From Candidatus Geoarchaeota archaeon (GTDB taxonomy: Archaea; Thermoproteota; Thermoprotei; Gearchaeales; WAQG01), in assembly GCA_015520395.1 (NCBI GenBank), contig WAQG01000087.1, forward strand, positions 1-13,050: DNA of 13,050 nucleotides. Direction: 5' to 3'. Positions 1-6,347 of the stretch are shown piece by piece. Position numbers and translations under genes: made by a program. How positions within the stretch are numbered: position 1 is the first letter of the stretch; every line of letters starts with the position of its first letter. The notes beneath the pieces are model-generated. The model had not been told where the DNA came from and searched no databases. It saw only the letters and a program-made list of their open reading frames with translations.

Positions 1-879
1 GGGGACAGGGCTTATGGTAGTATAGGGGTGTATTTGGATGAGCCGGGATGGGTGCTTGAAGTGTGGAGGAGTGGCGACATCAGGGTTTGGGGTGATGAGG
101 ACATATGGGTTGATGTCAGGAGGGTCGTCGACGCTTTAAATATCCCTGGGCTCGCCGTAAGGGTTGTTAGATCAATCCCCCGGCATGTCGGTCTGGGATC
201 CACAACCCAGCTTTTGCTGGCACTAGGTGCAGCGGCCTCTAGGCTGTATGAACGACACCTTAGCATCAGGAGGATAGCTCTACTCCTAGGCAGAGGCACG
301 GTCTCCGGGATAGGGGTTGCAGGGTTCGAGGCTGGCGGCTTCATCATAGACTCGGGCAGGCGGCTTGCTGGCGGAAAGCTTAGACATCCAAGGAGCGTTC
401 ATGAGATTCCAAGGGTGACTCTAAGGGTGTGGTTTCCGGAGGATTGGAGGTTTATCGTGCTGATTGAAAGGGGGAAGAGGGGTCTGAGAGAGTCTGAGGA
501 ATCAATGCTGTTAACCCCCAAGAGCCCGCTTCCCGAATTTAACAGAGCCCTCCGCCTCCTCGTGTTCAGGGTGATGCTGCCATCCCTTATTCGGAGGGAC
601 GTGAGGGGGTTCGGGTCGGCTCTCACAAGGCTCCAGCAGCTCGTGGGCAGGTACTTCTCACCATATCAAGATGGGGTTTTTGTCTCCCAGGAGGCTGTGG
701 AGGCCCTTGGCGAGGCCGGCTGCTATGGGGTTGGGCAAAGTAGCTGGGGGCCAGCAACCTACGGGCTTGCCACGCTGGATAGCCTGGCAAAGATCCTTGG
801 AAGACTGAGAGACCTAATAGACCTCGGGAACTACATAGTCGTTGTGGCTAAGGCTAGGAACAGGGGTGCCGAGTTCTAG
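1..879 (+). CDS. beta-ribofuranosylaminobenzene 5'-phosphate synthase (GHMP-kinase fold), 5' end cut by window edge
   Basis: The frame is open from base 1 to the TAG at 877-879, giving 292 visible residues. A GTG at 28 could be taken as a start, but the codons before it read GDRAYGSIGV, which matches the conserved N-terminal glycine-rich stretch of this family, so the true start lies upstream of the window and perhaps 20-35 residues are missing. Visible landmarks are the GHMP nucleotide/phosphate loop VGLGSTT (visible residues 63-69), GRGTVSGIG (97-105) followed by FEAGGFIID, and GVGQSSWGP (243-251), the signature near the C terminus of beta-RFAP synthases. The enzyme condenses PRPP with 4-hydroxybenzoate (or 4-aminobenzoate), releasing CO2 and pyrophosphate, the first committed step of methanopterin-type cofactor synthesis in archaea. 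It ends 7 bases before the convergent thioredoxin gene. Family assignment is strong; the cofactor made by this organism is inferred. Confidence 0.88.
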   Translation, partial: GDRAYGSIGVYLDEPGWVLEVWRSGDIRVWGDEDIWVDVRRVVDALNIPGLAVRVVRSIPRHVGLGSTTQLLLALGAAASRLYERHLSIRRIALLLGRGTVSGIGVAGFEAGGFIIDSGRRLAGGKLRHPRSVHEIPRVTLRVWFPEDWRFIVLIERGKRGLRESEESMLLTPKSPLPEFNRALRLLVFRVMLPSLIRRDVRGFGSALTRLQQLVGRYFSPYQDGVFVSQEAVEALGEAGCYGVGQSSWGPATYGLATLDSLAKILGRLRDLIDLGNYIVVVAKARNRGAEF

Positions 880-886
880 GCCCAGG

Positions 887-1321
887 CTACCTTGCTATTG
901 CGGGCGGGCACAGCCTTTCGCAGAGCCTCTCTATCACCGTCTCCAGATATTGTCTATCGACCGCCCCAACTATCCTGTGTACAGGGCTGCCCCTGTGGAA
1001 GAACATCAGGGTTGGTATCCCCATAACCCCATACATGGCCGCTAGATCAGGGTACCTGTCGACGTTAAGCCTCCCCACAAGCACCCTTCCGGCATACTTA
1101 CGGGCCACCGCCTCAACTATCGGGTGAACTATCCTGCAGGGAACACACCACTCAGCCCAAAAATCGATGAGCGCAAGCCTCTCAGTCGAGATGAACCTCC
1201 TAAAACCCTCTGGATCAAGGTCTACCGCACCGCTAGGCTCTTCCTGCGCCCTGCGCTTCTCTGAAATAAGGCGCCTAAGAAGCCTCCTCTTGATCCTCTC
1301 TAGCTCCCAGTCCTCAGACAT
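887..1321 (-). CDS. thioredoxin with basic N-terminal extension (active site WCVPC)
   Basis: This 144-residue protein has a thioredoxin fold from about residue 35: LIDFWAEWCVPC with redox cysteines C59 and C62, then the cis-proline loop GIPT (P103) and a glycine-rich turn near 119. It should reduce protein disulfides in the cytoplasm. The start is set at ATG 1321: the frame continues to a TTG at 1345, but a TATA-like box at 1347-1357 lies about 30 bases before ATG 1321 and would overlap the longer form. Two features are unusual. About 30 residues before the fold are charged and strongly basic (an RIKRRLLRRLISEKRR helix). The active site has Val where Gly is usual (CVPC rather than CGPC). Two further cysteines, C134 and C138, form a CxxxC near the C terminus. 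The gene converges on beta-RFAP synthase and diverges from the phosphoesterase gene. No reductase is visible nearby. Confidence 0.88.
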   Translation of the reverse strand: MSEDWELERIKRRLLRRLISEKRRAQEEPSGAVDLDPEGFRRFISTERLALIDFWAEWCVPCRIVHPIVEAVARKYAGRVLVGRLNVDRYPDLAAMYGVMGIPTLMFFHRGSPVHRIVGAVDRQYLETVIERLCERLCPPAIAR

Positions 1322-1346
1322 GGCTTCTATAGAGATGTTAAACAAA

Positions 1347-1357
1347 CATATAAATTT
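1347..1357 (-). promoter_or_regulatory. TATA-like box for the thioredoxin gene
   Basis: On the minus strand this reads AAATTTATATG, a good archaeal TATA match. Its centre lies about 30 bases before the ATG at 1321, predicting a transcript with almost no leader. No mapped transcription start is available. Confidence 0.5.
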
Positions 1358-1405
1358 AACATTAGTAGGTGGACGAATACTAGAACCATTGCTCTAAAAG
1401 CCGCA

Positions 1406-1427
1406 ACGAATGAACATACATTCTCGT
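1406..1427. repeat. inverted repeat in the thioredoxin/phosphoesterase divergent intergenic region
   Basis: ACGAATG at 1406-1412 is mirrored by CATTC-T-CGT at 1419-1427: seven matching positions with one extra base, around a six-base spacer. It lies midway between the two divergent starts. It could be a regulator binding site for either gene, but a chance palindrome in AT-rich intergenic DNA is possible. Confidence 0.3.
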
Positions 1428-1486
1428 CAAATTTGGAACATTGTTGCAGCGACAGTTTATTGCCTGCGAGTGCATTTTTACCGGTG

Positions 1487-2293
1487 ATGAAGCTTAAGAG
1501 AAGGGAGTTTATACTAGCCTCCATCGCAGGCCTGATAGGTGTTCTGCTAGGAGATGCCCTTCTCTATGAGCCCAGGATCGCCGTTGCTGTCAGCAGGGTT
1601 GAGCTAAGGTTCGAGGCGCTTGAAGATAAGGTGAGGATAGCTCAGCTCAGCGATGTGCATTTTGGGAACCCGTCCCCGGTATGGAGTGCTGTGGAGGTTG
1701 TTCAAGGTGTTAAGCCCGACCTCATTGCCGTAACTGGAGATATTTTTACTGATGGGGACGAGTTGGAGAATGGCGTAAAGCTTCTAGAAGAGCTCTCGGA
1801 GACGGCTGACGTATTTCTTGTACATGGAAATTGGGACTACTGGTCGGGCGCCGACCTTGACAGGCTAGAGCGTGAGGCTGGAAGGCTGGGTGTCCGTGTT
1901 CTTAGAAACTCAGGCCTTCAGTTTAGAGGAGACATCTGGATCGCTGGGGTTGACGACCCCTATACTCGAAGGGATCGGCTGAACAGGGCCTTAATGGGCT
2001 CCAGTGGCGTTAAAATATTGCTTGCACATTCGCCGCAAATCATTGGAGAGGCTGAAGGGAAGGTGGAGTTGGTCATCTCAGGGCACACGCATGGCGGTCA
2101 GGTCGTTATTCCGGGGCTCGGCCCGCTCTACGTCCCCCTGCCAAAGAAGTACCGTAGATATGTCGCTGGGCTCTATGAGGTTAACGGCACATACCTCTAT
2201 GTTAATAGGGGGATTGGGAACAGCTTCCTTCCAGTGAGGTTTGCATGCCCGCCGGAGGTAACGGTGTTTGAGCTAGGGCCGAGGGAGGGTTAG
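1487..2293 (+). CDS. Tat-signal metallophosphoesterase (YaeI/YkuE-like)
   Basis: The 268-residue product is a calcineurin-like phosphoesterase. Metal-binding motifs occur in the standard order: LSDVHFG (D56, H58), GD (D85), GNWD (N115), AHSP (H181) and SGHTHGG (H200, H202). The N terminus KRREFILASIAGLIG has twin arginines, a hydrophobic stretch and then the YEPR segment seen after the signal in YkuE-type proteins, so export by the Tat route as a folded metalloenzyme is likely, with anchoring or cleavage near residues 22-27. ATG 1487 is chosen because it places the twin arginines at residues 5-6; a TTG at 1433 would add 18 residues before the signal. A weak TATA-like GTTTATTG at 1455-1462 fits a leaderless start there. 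In motif III the usual GNHD is GNWD, so the histidine often used as proton donor is missing. The substrate is unknown; relatives act on phosphodiesters or lipid-linked phosphates. The 3' end overlaps the next, convergent gene by 4 bases. Confidence 0.87.
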   Translation: MKLKRREFILASIAGLIGVLLGDALLYEPRIAVAVSRVELRFEALEDKVRIAQLSDVHFGNPSPVWSAVEVVQGVKPDLIAVTGDIFTDGDELENGVKLLEELSETADVFLVHGNWDYWSGADLDRLEREAGRLGVRVLRNSGLQFRGDIWIAGVDDPYTRRDRLNRALMGSSGVKILLAHSPQIIGEAEGKVELVISGHTHGGQVVIPGLGPLYVPLPKKYRRYVAGLYEVNGTYLYVNRGIGNSFLPVRFACPPEVTVFELGPREG

Positions 2294-2589
2294 GGCCTTC
2301 TGCGCCTCTTGGCATAACGGGATTGGAGCAGCGCTATGAAGGGATGCTGGTAGTCGAGTTCCCTGGCTTCCCGGGCGAGCCTGATCATCAAATCCGCCTC
2401 TACACTTTCGGGTGAAAGCGTCTCGAGGCTTGCATCGGAAGCCCTTGAGGTGGCCTCAACAAGCTCTATGTAGTCCTTTATCAGGGCGACTATCAGCTCC
2501 CTTTCGTCCCCCCAATAACCACTTGTCACAACTATCCTCCTAAGCCTTGCATAGGTTTCATTGTCGAGCTCAATCGTTATTCTAGCCAT
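2290..2589 (-). CDS. small ribbon-helix-helix-like protein, putative transcription regulator
   Basis: This 99-residue protein starts ARITIELDNETYARLRRIV, a short strand followed by a helix as in RHH/CopG/MetJ DNA-binding domains. A turn (SGYWGDE) and a second helix (RELIVALIKDYIEL) follow, completing the strand-helix-helix pattern by about residue 43. The remainder is acidic and helical (60-80) and ends with the basic tail RYAKRRRRP. RHH proteins bind operators as dimers and often control their own gene or a neighbour; some are antitoxins. Here the gene diverges from the MFS transporter across 152 bases containing two palindromes, so local regulation is plausible but inferred. No toxin partner is adjacent. 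The ATG at 2589 is supported by a TATA-like GTTTATCTT at 2616-2625 on the minus strand. The gene overlaps the phosphoesterase stop by 4 bases. The insertion in the turn makes the RHH match imperfect. Confidence 0.65.
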   Translation of the reverse strand: MARITIELDNETYARLRRIVVTSGYWGDERELIVALIKDYIELVEATSRASDASLETLSPESVEADLMIRLAREARELDYQHPFIALLQSRYAKRRRRP

Positions 2590-2615
2590 TCCAGCTTAAA
2601 ATATTGTAAAGATGT

Positions 2616-2625
2616 GAAGATAAAC
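2616..2625 (-). promoter_or_regulatory. TATA-like box for the RHH-like gene
   Basis: The minus strand reads GTTTATCTT here, about 30 bases before the ATG at 2589, consistent with a nearly leaderless transcript. This is a sequence match only. Confidence 0.35.
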
Positions 2626-2657
2626 TCTTCGCAAGTTGATCGCCACGTCTTATCTAT

Positions 2658-2668
2658 CCATAATATGG
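2658..2668. repeat. perfect palindrome CCATA-A-TATGG upstream of the MFS promoter
   Basis: An 11-base perfect inverted repeat with a one-base centre lies just upstream of the TATA-like region at 2673-2688 that serves the transporter. Its position suits an operator for a dimeric regulator, possibly the divergent RHH-like protein; that link is inference. Confidence 0.4.
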
Positions 2669-2672
2669 CTGG

Positions 2673-2688
2673 GTTAAATCTTTAATAT
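2673..2688 (+). promoter_or_regulatory. TATA-like promoter region for the MFS transporter
   Basis: GTTAAATC and TTTAATAT lie in tandem here and either could be the TATA box, predicting transcription from roughly 2700-2712. That leaves a leader of about 30-40 bases before the TTG at 2742, consistent with a Shine-Dalgarno-led rather than leaderless mRNA. Confidence 0.45.
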
Positions 2689-2701
2689 GCCTTTTCGGCA
2701 T
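2687..2701. repeat. inverted repeat ATGCC-N5-GGCAT between TATA box and MFS start
   Basis: A perfect five-base inverted repeat with spacer TTTTC overlaps or directly follows the TATA region. A protein bound here would block transcription; if transcribed it could form a small hairpin. Together with the palindrome at 2658-2668 it brackets the promoter. Confidence 0.35.
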
Positions 2702-2741
2702 CAGGTGATTGGGGTGGTCGCTGCGGTAGGGGTGTCAGGGA

Positions 2742-3926
2742 TTGCTCGGCAAGTACTGGGACATGTTACCCACGGCTGCAAAGAGGTATATAGTATACCA
2801 TGTCATAGTGGCACCTTTGCTCTTCGCGTGGTGGATAGTCCCCTACCTTATGCTGACAAGTGGCCTAACGGTTTTTGAGGCGGGGATCCTGTATAGTGTT
2901 GCTCAGGGTGCGGCGGCCGCCCTAACTTTTCTGGCCGGAAGGCTTCTGGACAGGTACTCTCCCAACGTCATGATCTCGTTGGTGTCCGTTGTTGAGGCTG
3001 CCTCCTATGTGCTGTACTATTTCGCCTTTCACGCAAGGTCGCCGCTCCTAGTGCTCCTCGGACTGGTGGTCGAGAGGGGGAGCGCGATATTCTATCCTGC
3101 GTTTTCGGTCTATGAGCATGCGGCGTATCCGGAGGAGATAAGGGAGAAGGCCTTTGCCTACCACAACATACTGCCATTCCTCTCCCAGGCGGCAACGTTT
3201 CCCCTGGCGGGCTACCTGCTGGGAGTCGCCTTTACCGGCGTTAAGAATCTGACAATGGCCCTCCTCCTGGTGGCCCTCCTAGACGTCCTCACAGCCATAT
3301 ATCCACTGAAGCTGCTTCCATGGATGCAGCCACCTCCCTCGGAAGGAGGCAAGAAGCGGGCTTTCCAGATCCCCAGGGGCTTCCTCTTCATCACGCTTAC
3401 CCACACCCTTTTCCTCTTCGCAGACCAGATGAGACCCATGATAGTCTTTGTAGATCTTCTCAGGGAGGTCTTTGGAGGAGGCCTATTTGAGATAGGGGTA
3501 TATGAGGCGATCTATGGACTTTTCTTCGTCGTATCAACTCTACCAGTCCTTAGAATAGGAAGGGAAAAGGGCCTATCTATGGTTCTTGCCGGACTTTCAC
3601 TGGTTTCGGCGGGCGACGCAATGCTGGCCTTCACAAACGACATCCACTGCCTGTTCTTGGCAGCGGCCTTAAGCTCGGCCGGAGGCGCGTTAATGTCCCC
3701 CTACTACATGGACATCCTATTCTCAAACATCCCAGATGAGGTCAGGGGAACCCTGCTCGGCTCGCTATCCGCCATTGGAAAGCTCCTGAGAATAGTGACG
3801 CCAGCGCTGGCTGGCTTCATAGCCCTAACCTCACCCCAGCTCCCCTACCTCGTCAGCCTCCTCACAGGACTGGCTGGCGTACCTACACTAATACTAGCGG
3901 CAAAAGGGGTGCGGACAACTGGCTGA
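2742..3926 (+). CDS. major facilitator superfamily transporter
   Basis: The 394-residue integral membrane protein has the length and organisation of an MFS carrier with about twelve helices in two halves, joined by a polar cytoplasmic loop around residues 196-211 (PPPSEGGKKRA). After helix 2 there is a motif A-like loop GRLLDRYSP (66-74). Matching charged loops, PEEIREKAF (130-138) and PDEVRGTLLG (331-340), occur in the two halves. Such proteins move small solutes or drugs across the cytoplasmic membrane by proton coupling or facilitated transport; the substrate cannot be read from the sequence. The start is TTG 2742, preceded by GGGGTG at 2729-2734 with seven-base spacing; an in-frame stop at 2727 rules out longer forms, and ATG 2763 is the shorter alternative. 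The gene is monocistronic and divergent from the RHH-like gene. Confidence 0.88.
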   Translation: MLGKYWDMLPTAAKRYIVYHVIVAPLLFAWWIVPYLMLTSGLTVFEAGILYSVAQGAAAALTFLAGRLLDRYSPNVMISLVSVVEAASYVLYYFAFHARSPLLVLLGLVVERGSAIFYPAFSVYEHAAYPEEIREKAFAYHNILPFLSQAATFPLAGYLLGVAFTGVKNLTMALLLVALLDVLTAIYPLKLLPWMQPPPSEGGKKRAFQIPRGFLFITLTHTLFLFADQMRPMIVFVDLLREVFGGGLFEIGVYEAIYGLFFVVSTLPVLRIGREKGLSMVLAGLSLVSAGDAMLAFTNDIHCLFLAAALSSAGGALMSPYYMDILFSNIPDEVRGTLLGSLSAIGKLLRIVTPALAGFIALTSPQLPYLVSLLTGLAGVPTLILAAKGVRTTG

Positions 3927-4002
3927 TCGATTATTTTGGATTGAAAGTTAAACCGGTGTAGAACATTAATGCTCTTAAGCCTCCACTCTCCTTTATACCA
4001 CG

Positions 4003-4908
4003 ATGAGTCGGAGGAATGTCCTGATCCTGGCGATTGTAGTGTTGGTGCTTGTTGTGGGGGTAGGGATATATATTCTGCTTAGGCCTTTGGAGAGGGCGTG
4101 TTATGAGAGATCCTTGGATGGCGGTCTCATCGTCACTGGTGTGCGGGGATTTAGAAGGCCAGTTCTCATCTACTTCTATGACGCTAGATGTGAGGGGGAT
4201 TGCCATGGTGGGTTTGGGGGAGGGGGCTACGTCTTCAGCCTCCCAAGCGACATCAGGATCACCATCCCCGGCGGCTCCGAGAAGCTTCGTCTTCTCTCAG
4301 TCAACCCAGATGGCATCACAGTTTCTTGGAAGGGTGTCAAGAAAAGGCTTGTCCGTGGCAAGCCCTTAACAGCAAATTACACCAGTAAGAAGCTATTGCA
4401 GCTCTCATGTAGCATGGTCTCAACCGAGCTTCGGATAGAGTATCTTGGGCTTTTGAGGGAGCTTTGGGTGGGGGGTCGCATCCACCTAAAATCCCCCAGC
4501 GGCATACCTTTGCTAGGCATTAGGGAGAGGATCTCGTGCCACGGATGCAACGGGTCGATCTACCTGGACTTCCCGCTGACATACAACTATACTGGGGGAG
4601 TGTTGAGGGTGGATGGGTGGATGCAGCACCAGTTTTGGTACCCAGTCAAGATAAACATGCTGGTCGAGGAGGATGGCGTTATAAAGCCCTTCTCAGGAAC
4701 CTACGAGTCGGATGGCTTAAAGCTGGTTTATCGTGAGGGGCGTGTCGATGTCTACTATGGTGGTGTTCCTGAGGGCACGCTAACTCCAGGCGGCTATTTG
4801 GAGGTTGATGGTTATTACATAAGGCTGGATGTAGTCGACGTTGTGATCCTCGGGGACCTGGAGATCCACCTCATAGATCAAAAGCTGATGTTAATTAGAA
4901 TCTGCTGA
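4003..4908 (+). CDS. membrane-anchored extracytoplasmic protein of unknown function
   Basis: This 301-residue protein is not recognised. Residues 5-26 form a single strongly hydrophobic helix preceded by SRR, a signal anchor that would place the rest outside the cell. The ectodomain is rich in beta-prone, glycine-rich and aromatic segments (for example VLIYFYD, VDVYYGG, DGYYIRLDVVDVVIL) and probably folds as beta sandwiches. Cysteines lie at 33, 63, 67, 136, 179, 182 and 301, including CEGDC (63-67) and CHGC (179-182), which could form disulfides or bind metal. NYT sequons at 125-127 and 195-197 could be N-glycosylated in an archaeon. The ATG at 4003 lies 76 bases after the MFS stop. A CTTTATAC at 3991-3998 resembles a TATA box but is too near the ATG to drive this start, so transcription may come from further upstream or from the MFS promoter. 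The gene converges on the TorD-like gene. Confidence 0.75.
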   Translation: MSRRNVLILAIVVLVLVVGVGIYILLRPLERACYERSLDGGLIVTGVRGFRRPVLIYFYDARCEGDCHGGFGGGGYVFSLPSDIRITIPGGSEKLRLLSVNPDGITVSWKGVKKRLVRGKPLTANYTSKKLLQLSCSMVSTELRIEYLGLLRELWVGGRIHLKSPSGIPLLGIRERISCHGCNGSIYLDFPLTYNYTGGVLRVDGWMQHQFWYPVKINMLVEEDGVIKPFSGTYESDGLKLVYREGRVDVYYGGVPEGTLTPGGYLEVDGYYIRLDVVDVVILGDLEIHLIDQKLMLIRIC

Positions 4909-4912
4909 AAGG

Positions 4913-4917
4913 TTTTT
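4913..4917 (+). terminator. short T-run after the anchored ectodomain gene
   Basis: A run of five T residues follows the stop at 4906-4908 by four bases. Archaeal RNA polymerase can terminate at T-rich tracts without a hairpin; this one is short and could be chance. Confidence 0.25.
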
Positions 4918-4923
4918 GGACGG

Positions 4924-5550
4924 CTACTCAATGCCTATTAGCCTTGAGAGGTATCTTAGCTCCTCCTCTAGGTATGAGCGGAGTAGCCTGGCCATCACCC
5001 TGTAGAAACCTGTTCTGGACCTCTTCTCTACGCACTCTGCAAGCCTTATGCCCCAGTCATAGAGGTAGTTTAGCAGGTAGTATTCGAGCTCCGCGATATC
5101 CCTGTAGTTGTGATCGTCCTCCTCTTCCGTTAGGGCCTCCATGTACTCAAGCCCGGTTGGGACGTCCTTGGGCAGATCTTCCGACAGCTGTTCAACTATG
5201 GATGTGTAGGCCTTGACAAGCTCTATGCCCAGCTCATTCGGGCTCTGCTCTAGCTCCTTGGAGAGCGGCTCCTCAACATCTCTACACGGGCTGAAATGCC
5301 CAAAGAGGGTTCTGTACTCCTCTTCAAGCTCCCGTATCGAGACATGCTGTCCCAGGAGGGTGAGGAGTTCCCCCAGGCTCTTAGAGGTGAGGGGATGGGT
5401 GCTCCAGAGCACCCTGCGCTCAGCATCGCTAACAAGCTGGGAAAGTATCTCGACCAACCCTCTCTCGGGGCTTCTGAGCCCCGCTGAGAGCAGCATGTAA
5501 AGCTTAGCCCTTGTCTCCGACAGGCTCTTGACCCACACAACACTCAACAT
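4924..5550 (-). CDS. TorD/DmsD-like molybdoenzyme assembly chaperone
   Basis: The 208-residue all-helical protein resembles the TorD/DmsD/NarJ chaperones that bind the Tat signal peptide of complex iron-sulfur molybdoenzymes and hold the apoprotein for cofactor insertion. Visible signs are the helix-loop segment EEEYRTLFGHFSPCRDVEE (76-94), equivalent to the EYxxLF...P..E box of the family, a later acidic stretch then DIAELEYYLLNYL (151-163), and a helical C terminus with FYRVMARLLRSYLEEEL (182-198). The length is normal. No molybdoenzyme gene lies in this window, so the client is elsewhere or the protein has a different role. The start is uncertain: ATG 5550 gives the listed protein, while the minus-strand TATA-like TTAAAATA at 5561-5568 lies too close to it and would better suit a leaderless GTG at 5538, four codons in. 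It diverges from the seven-helix membrane protein gene. Confidence 0.72.
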   Translation of the reverse strand: MLSVVWVKSLSETRAKLYMLLSAGLRSPERGLVEILSQLVSDAERRVLWSTHPLTSKSLGELLTLLGQHVSIRELEEEYRTLFGHFSPCRDVEEPLSKELEQSPNELGIELVKAYTSIVEQLSEDLPKDVPTGLEYMEALTEEEDDHNYRDIAELEYYLLNYLYDWGIRLAECVEKRSRTGFYRVMARLLRSYLEEELRYLSRLIGIE

Positions 5551-5567
5551 CGCTTAGGGGTATTTTA

Positions 5568-5585
5568 ACCCATCCCTGGCTGGGT
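5568..5585. repeat. inverted repeat ACCCA-N8-TGGGT between TorD-like and seven-helix genes
   Basis: Five-base arms at 5568-5572 and 5581-5585 face each other in the 83-base divergent promoter region. The repeat lies beside the minus-strand TATA-like element, so it could be an operator; the arms are short and the call is weak. Confidence 0.25.
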
Positions 5586-5602
5586 CAATGCGGGTTGGGG
5601 AG

Positions 5603-5611
5603 AAATATAAG
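5603..5611 (+). promoter_or_regulatory. TATA box for the seven-helix membrane protein gene
   Basis: AAATATAAG has its centre about 27 bases before the ATG at 5634, so transcription should begin at or beside the start codon. A GGGTGGT directly precedes the ATG but would not be transcribed if the mRNA is leaderless. Confidence 0.55.
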
Positions 5612-5633
5612 CATTGGATGTTAATAGGGTGGT

Positions 5634-6317
5634 ATGAGGGTTGGAAGCCTAGCCCTGGTCATTGGGCTTGGAACGTTTGTTCTCCAGATAGTCCCGTATC
5701 TGGTTTTCGGGTTCTCAAAGACCCTTCCACCACCTCTGAACTCGGTTCCAGACCTGGTAGATATAGCCATCTACATGCCCTTTGTCGCAGTATCTTTCTA
5801 CACGGTGTACCTAGAGCTGGTGGGGGGCTCGCCTCGGCTGCTCAAGTGGAGCTACATGCTCTCATATGCCCTTTTCTTCGAGGGACATGGTCTTCACTGG
5901 GCGGCCAACAGCATTGATGTCTATACGGGGGAGGCCATCTGGGTCGCCTATATGCTTGACGAGGTGATAAGCCATAAGGTGATGTTTGCTGGGATGTTCC
6001 TGATGGTGGCCCTAGGCGGACTCTCGGAGTTCTGGATGGAAAGTAGAGGAAGGCTGCTACCCTCGATGGTTGGGGGCGTATTTATGGGGTTCTCAGCATC
6101 GCTAATGTACATAGAGGGCCAGTCGGCCCCCGAGTTCCTTGCAGCCAGCATACTCTATGTGCTTCTAACATACACCATTAAGGCCATTAAAGGGAGATCC
6201 CTAAGGAGTATGCCCTTCCTCACATTCTCCATCACATCGATGGGCTCGTCGGCGTTCTTCATGCTACTTTACCTGGCCGTGTTTGGCAGCTTCATCCAGC
6301 CATCCCAATGGTTCTAA
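5634..6317 (+). CDS. seven-helix membrane protein with EGHxxH motif, function unknown
   Basis: The 227-residue protein is almost entirely hydrophobic, with about seven predicted helices near residues 5-27, 43-63, 72-92, 112-132, 143-160, 166-183 and 192-219. Polar, potentially metal-binding residues lie within or beside helices: EGHGLH (E83, H85, H88) followed by AANS, then DEVISH (D109, E110, H114) at the start of the next helix, and YIEGQSA (E161) later. Buried histidines and acids in this spacing suggest an intramembrane metal centre, as in CREST-type ceramidase-like hydrolases, or a haem or ion site; I do not recognise a named family and claim no function. ATG 5634 is supported by the TATA box at 5603-5611. 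It diverges from the TorD-like gene across 83 bases and converges on the radical SAM gene with a 30-base gap. Confidence 0.75.
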   Translation: MRVGSLALVIGLGTFVLQIVPYLVFGFSKTLPPPLNSVPDLVDIAIYMPFVAVSFYTVYLELVGGSPRLLKWSYMLSYALFFEGHGLHWAANSIDVYTGEAIWVAYMLDEVISHKVMFAGMFLMVALGGLSEFWMESRGRLLPSMVGGVFMGFSASLMYIEGQSAPEFLAASILYVLLTYTIKAIKGRSLRSMPFLTFSITSMGSSAFFMLLYLAVFGSFIQPSQWF

Positions 6318-6347
6318 CACCAACATGGAGATACGTTCACCCCGGAA

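Noticed and set aside
28..30. GTG as the start codon of the first gene
   Set aside because: The codons before it are open to base 1 and encode the conserved RxYGSIGV segment of beta-RFAP synthase, so the gene begins upstream of the window.
2594..2741. Possible small RNA (box C/D type) in the longest intergenic regions
   Set aside because: No paired C box and D box with suitable spacing was found; the GTGATTG at 2705-2711 is not a proper C box.
2687..2878. 63-codon frame starting at the ATG inside the hairpin before the MFS gene, considered as a leader peptide
   Set aside because: It has no ribosome binding site, its ATG lies at or before the predicted transcription start, and it runs far into the MFS coding region in another frame.
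3991..3998. CTTTATAC as a TATA box for the gene starting at 4003
   Set aside because: It is only about five bases from the ATG; a transcript from it would start inside the signal anchor, which is well formed from the first codon.
3931..4206. 91-codon minus-strand frame spanning the MFS/ectodomain gap
   Set aside because: It is mostly antisense to the N terminus of the anchored protein and its product has no domain-like pattern.
5213..5500. 95-codon plus-strand frame opposite the TorD-like gene
   Set aside because: It is serine/leucine-rich shadow sequence, and the minus-strand frame carries the TorD-like motif here.
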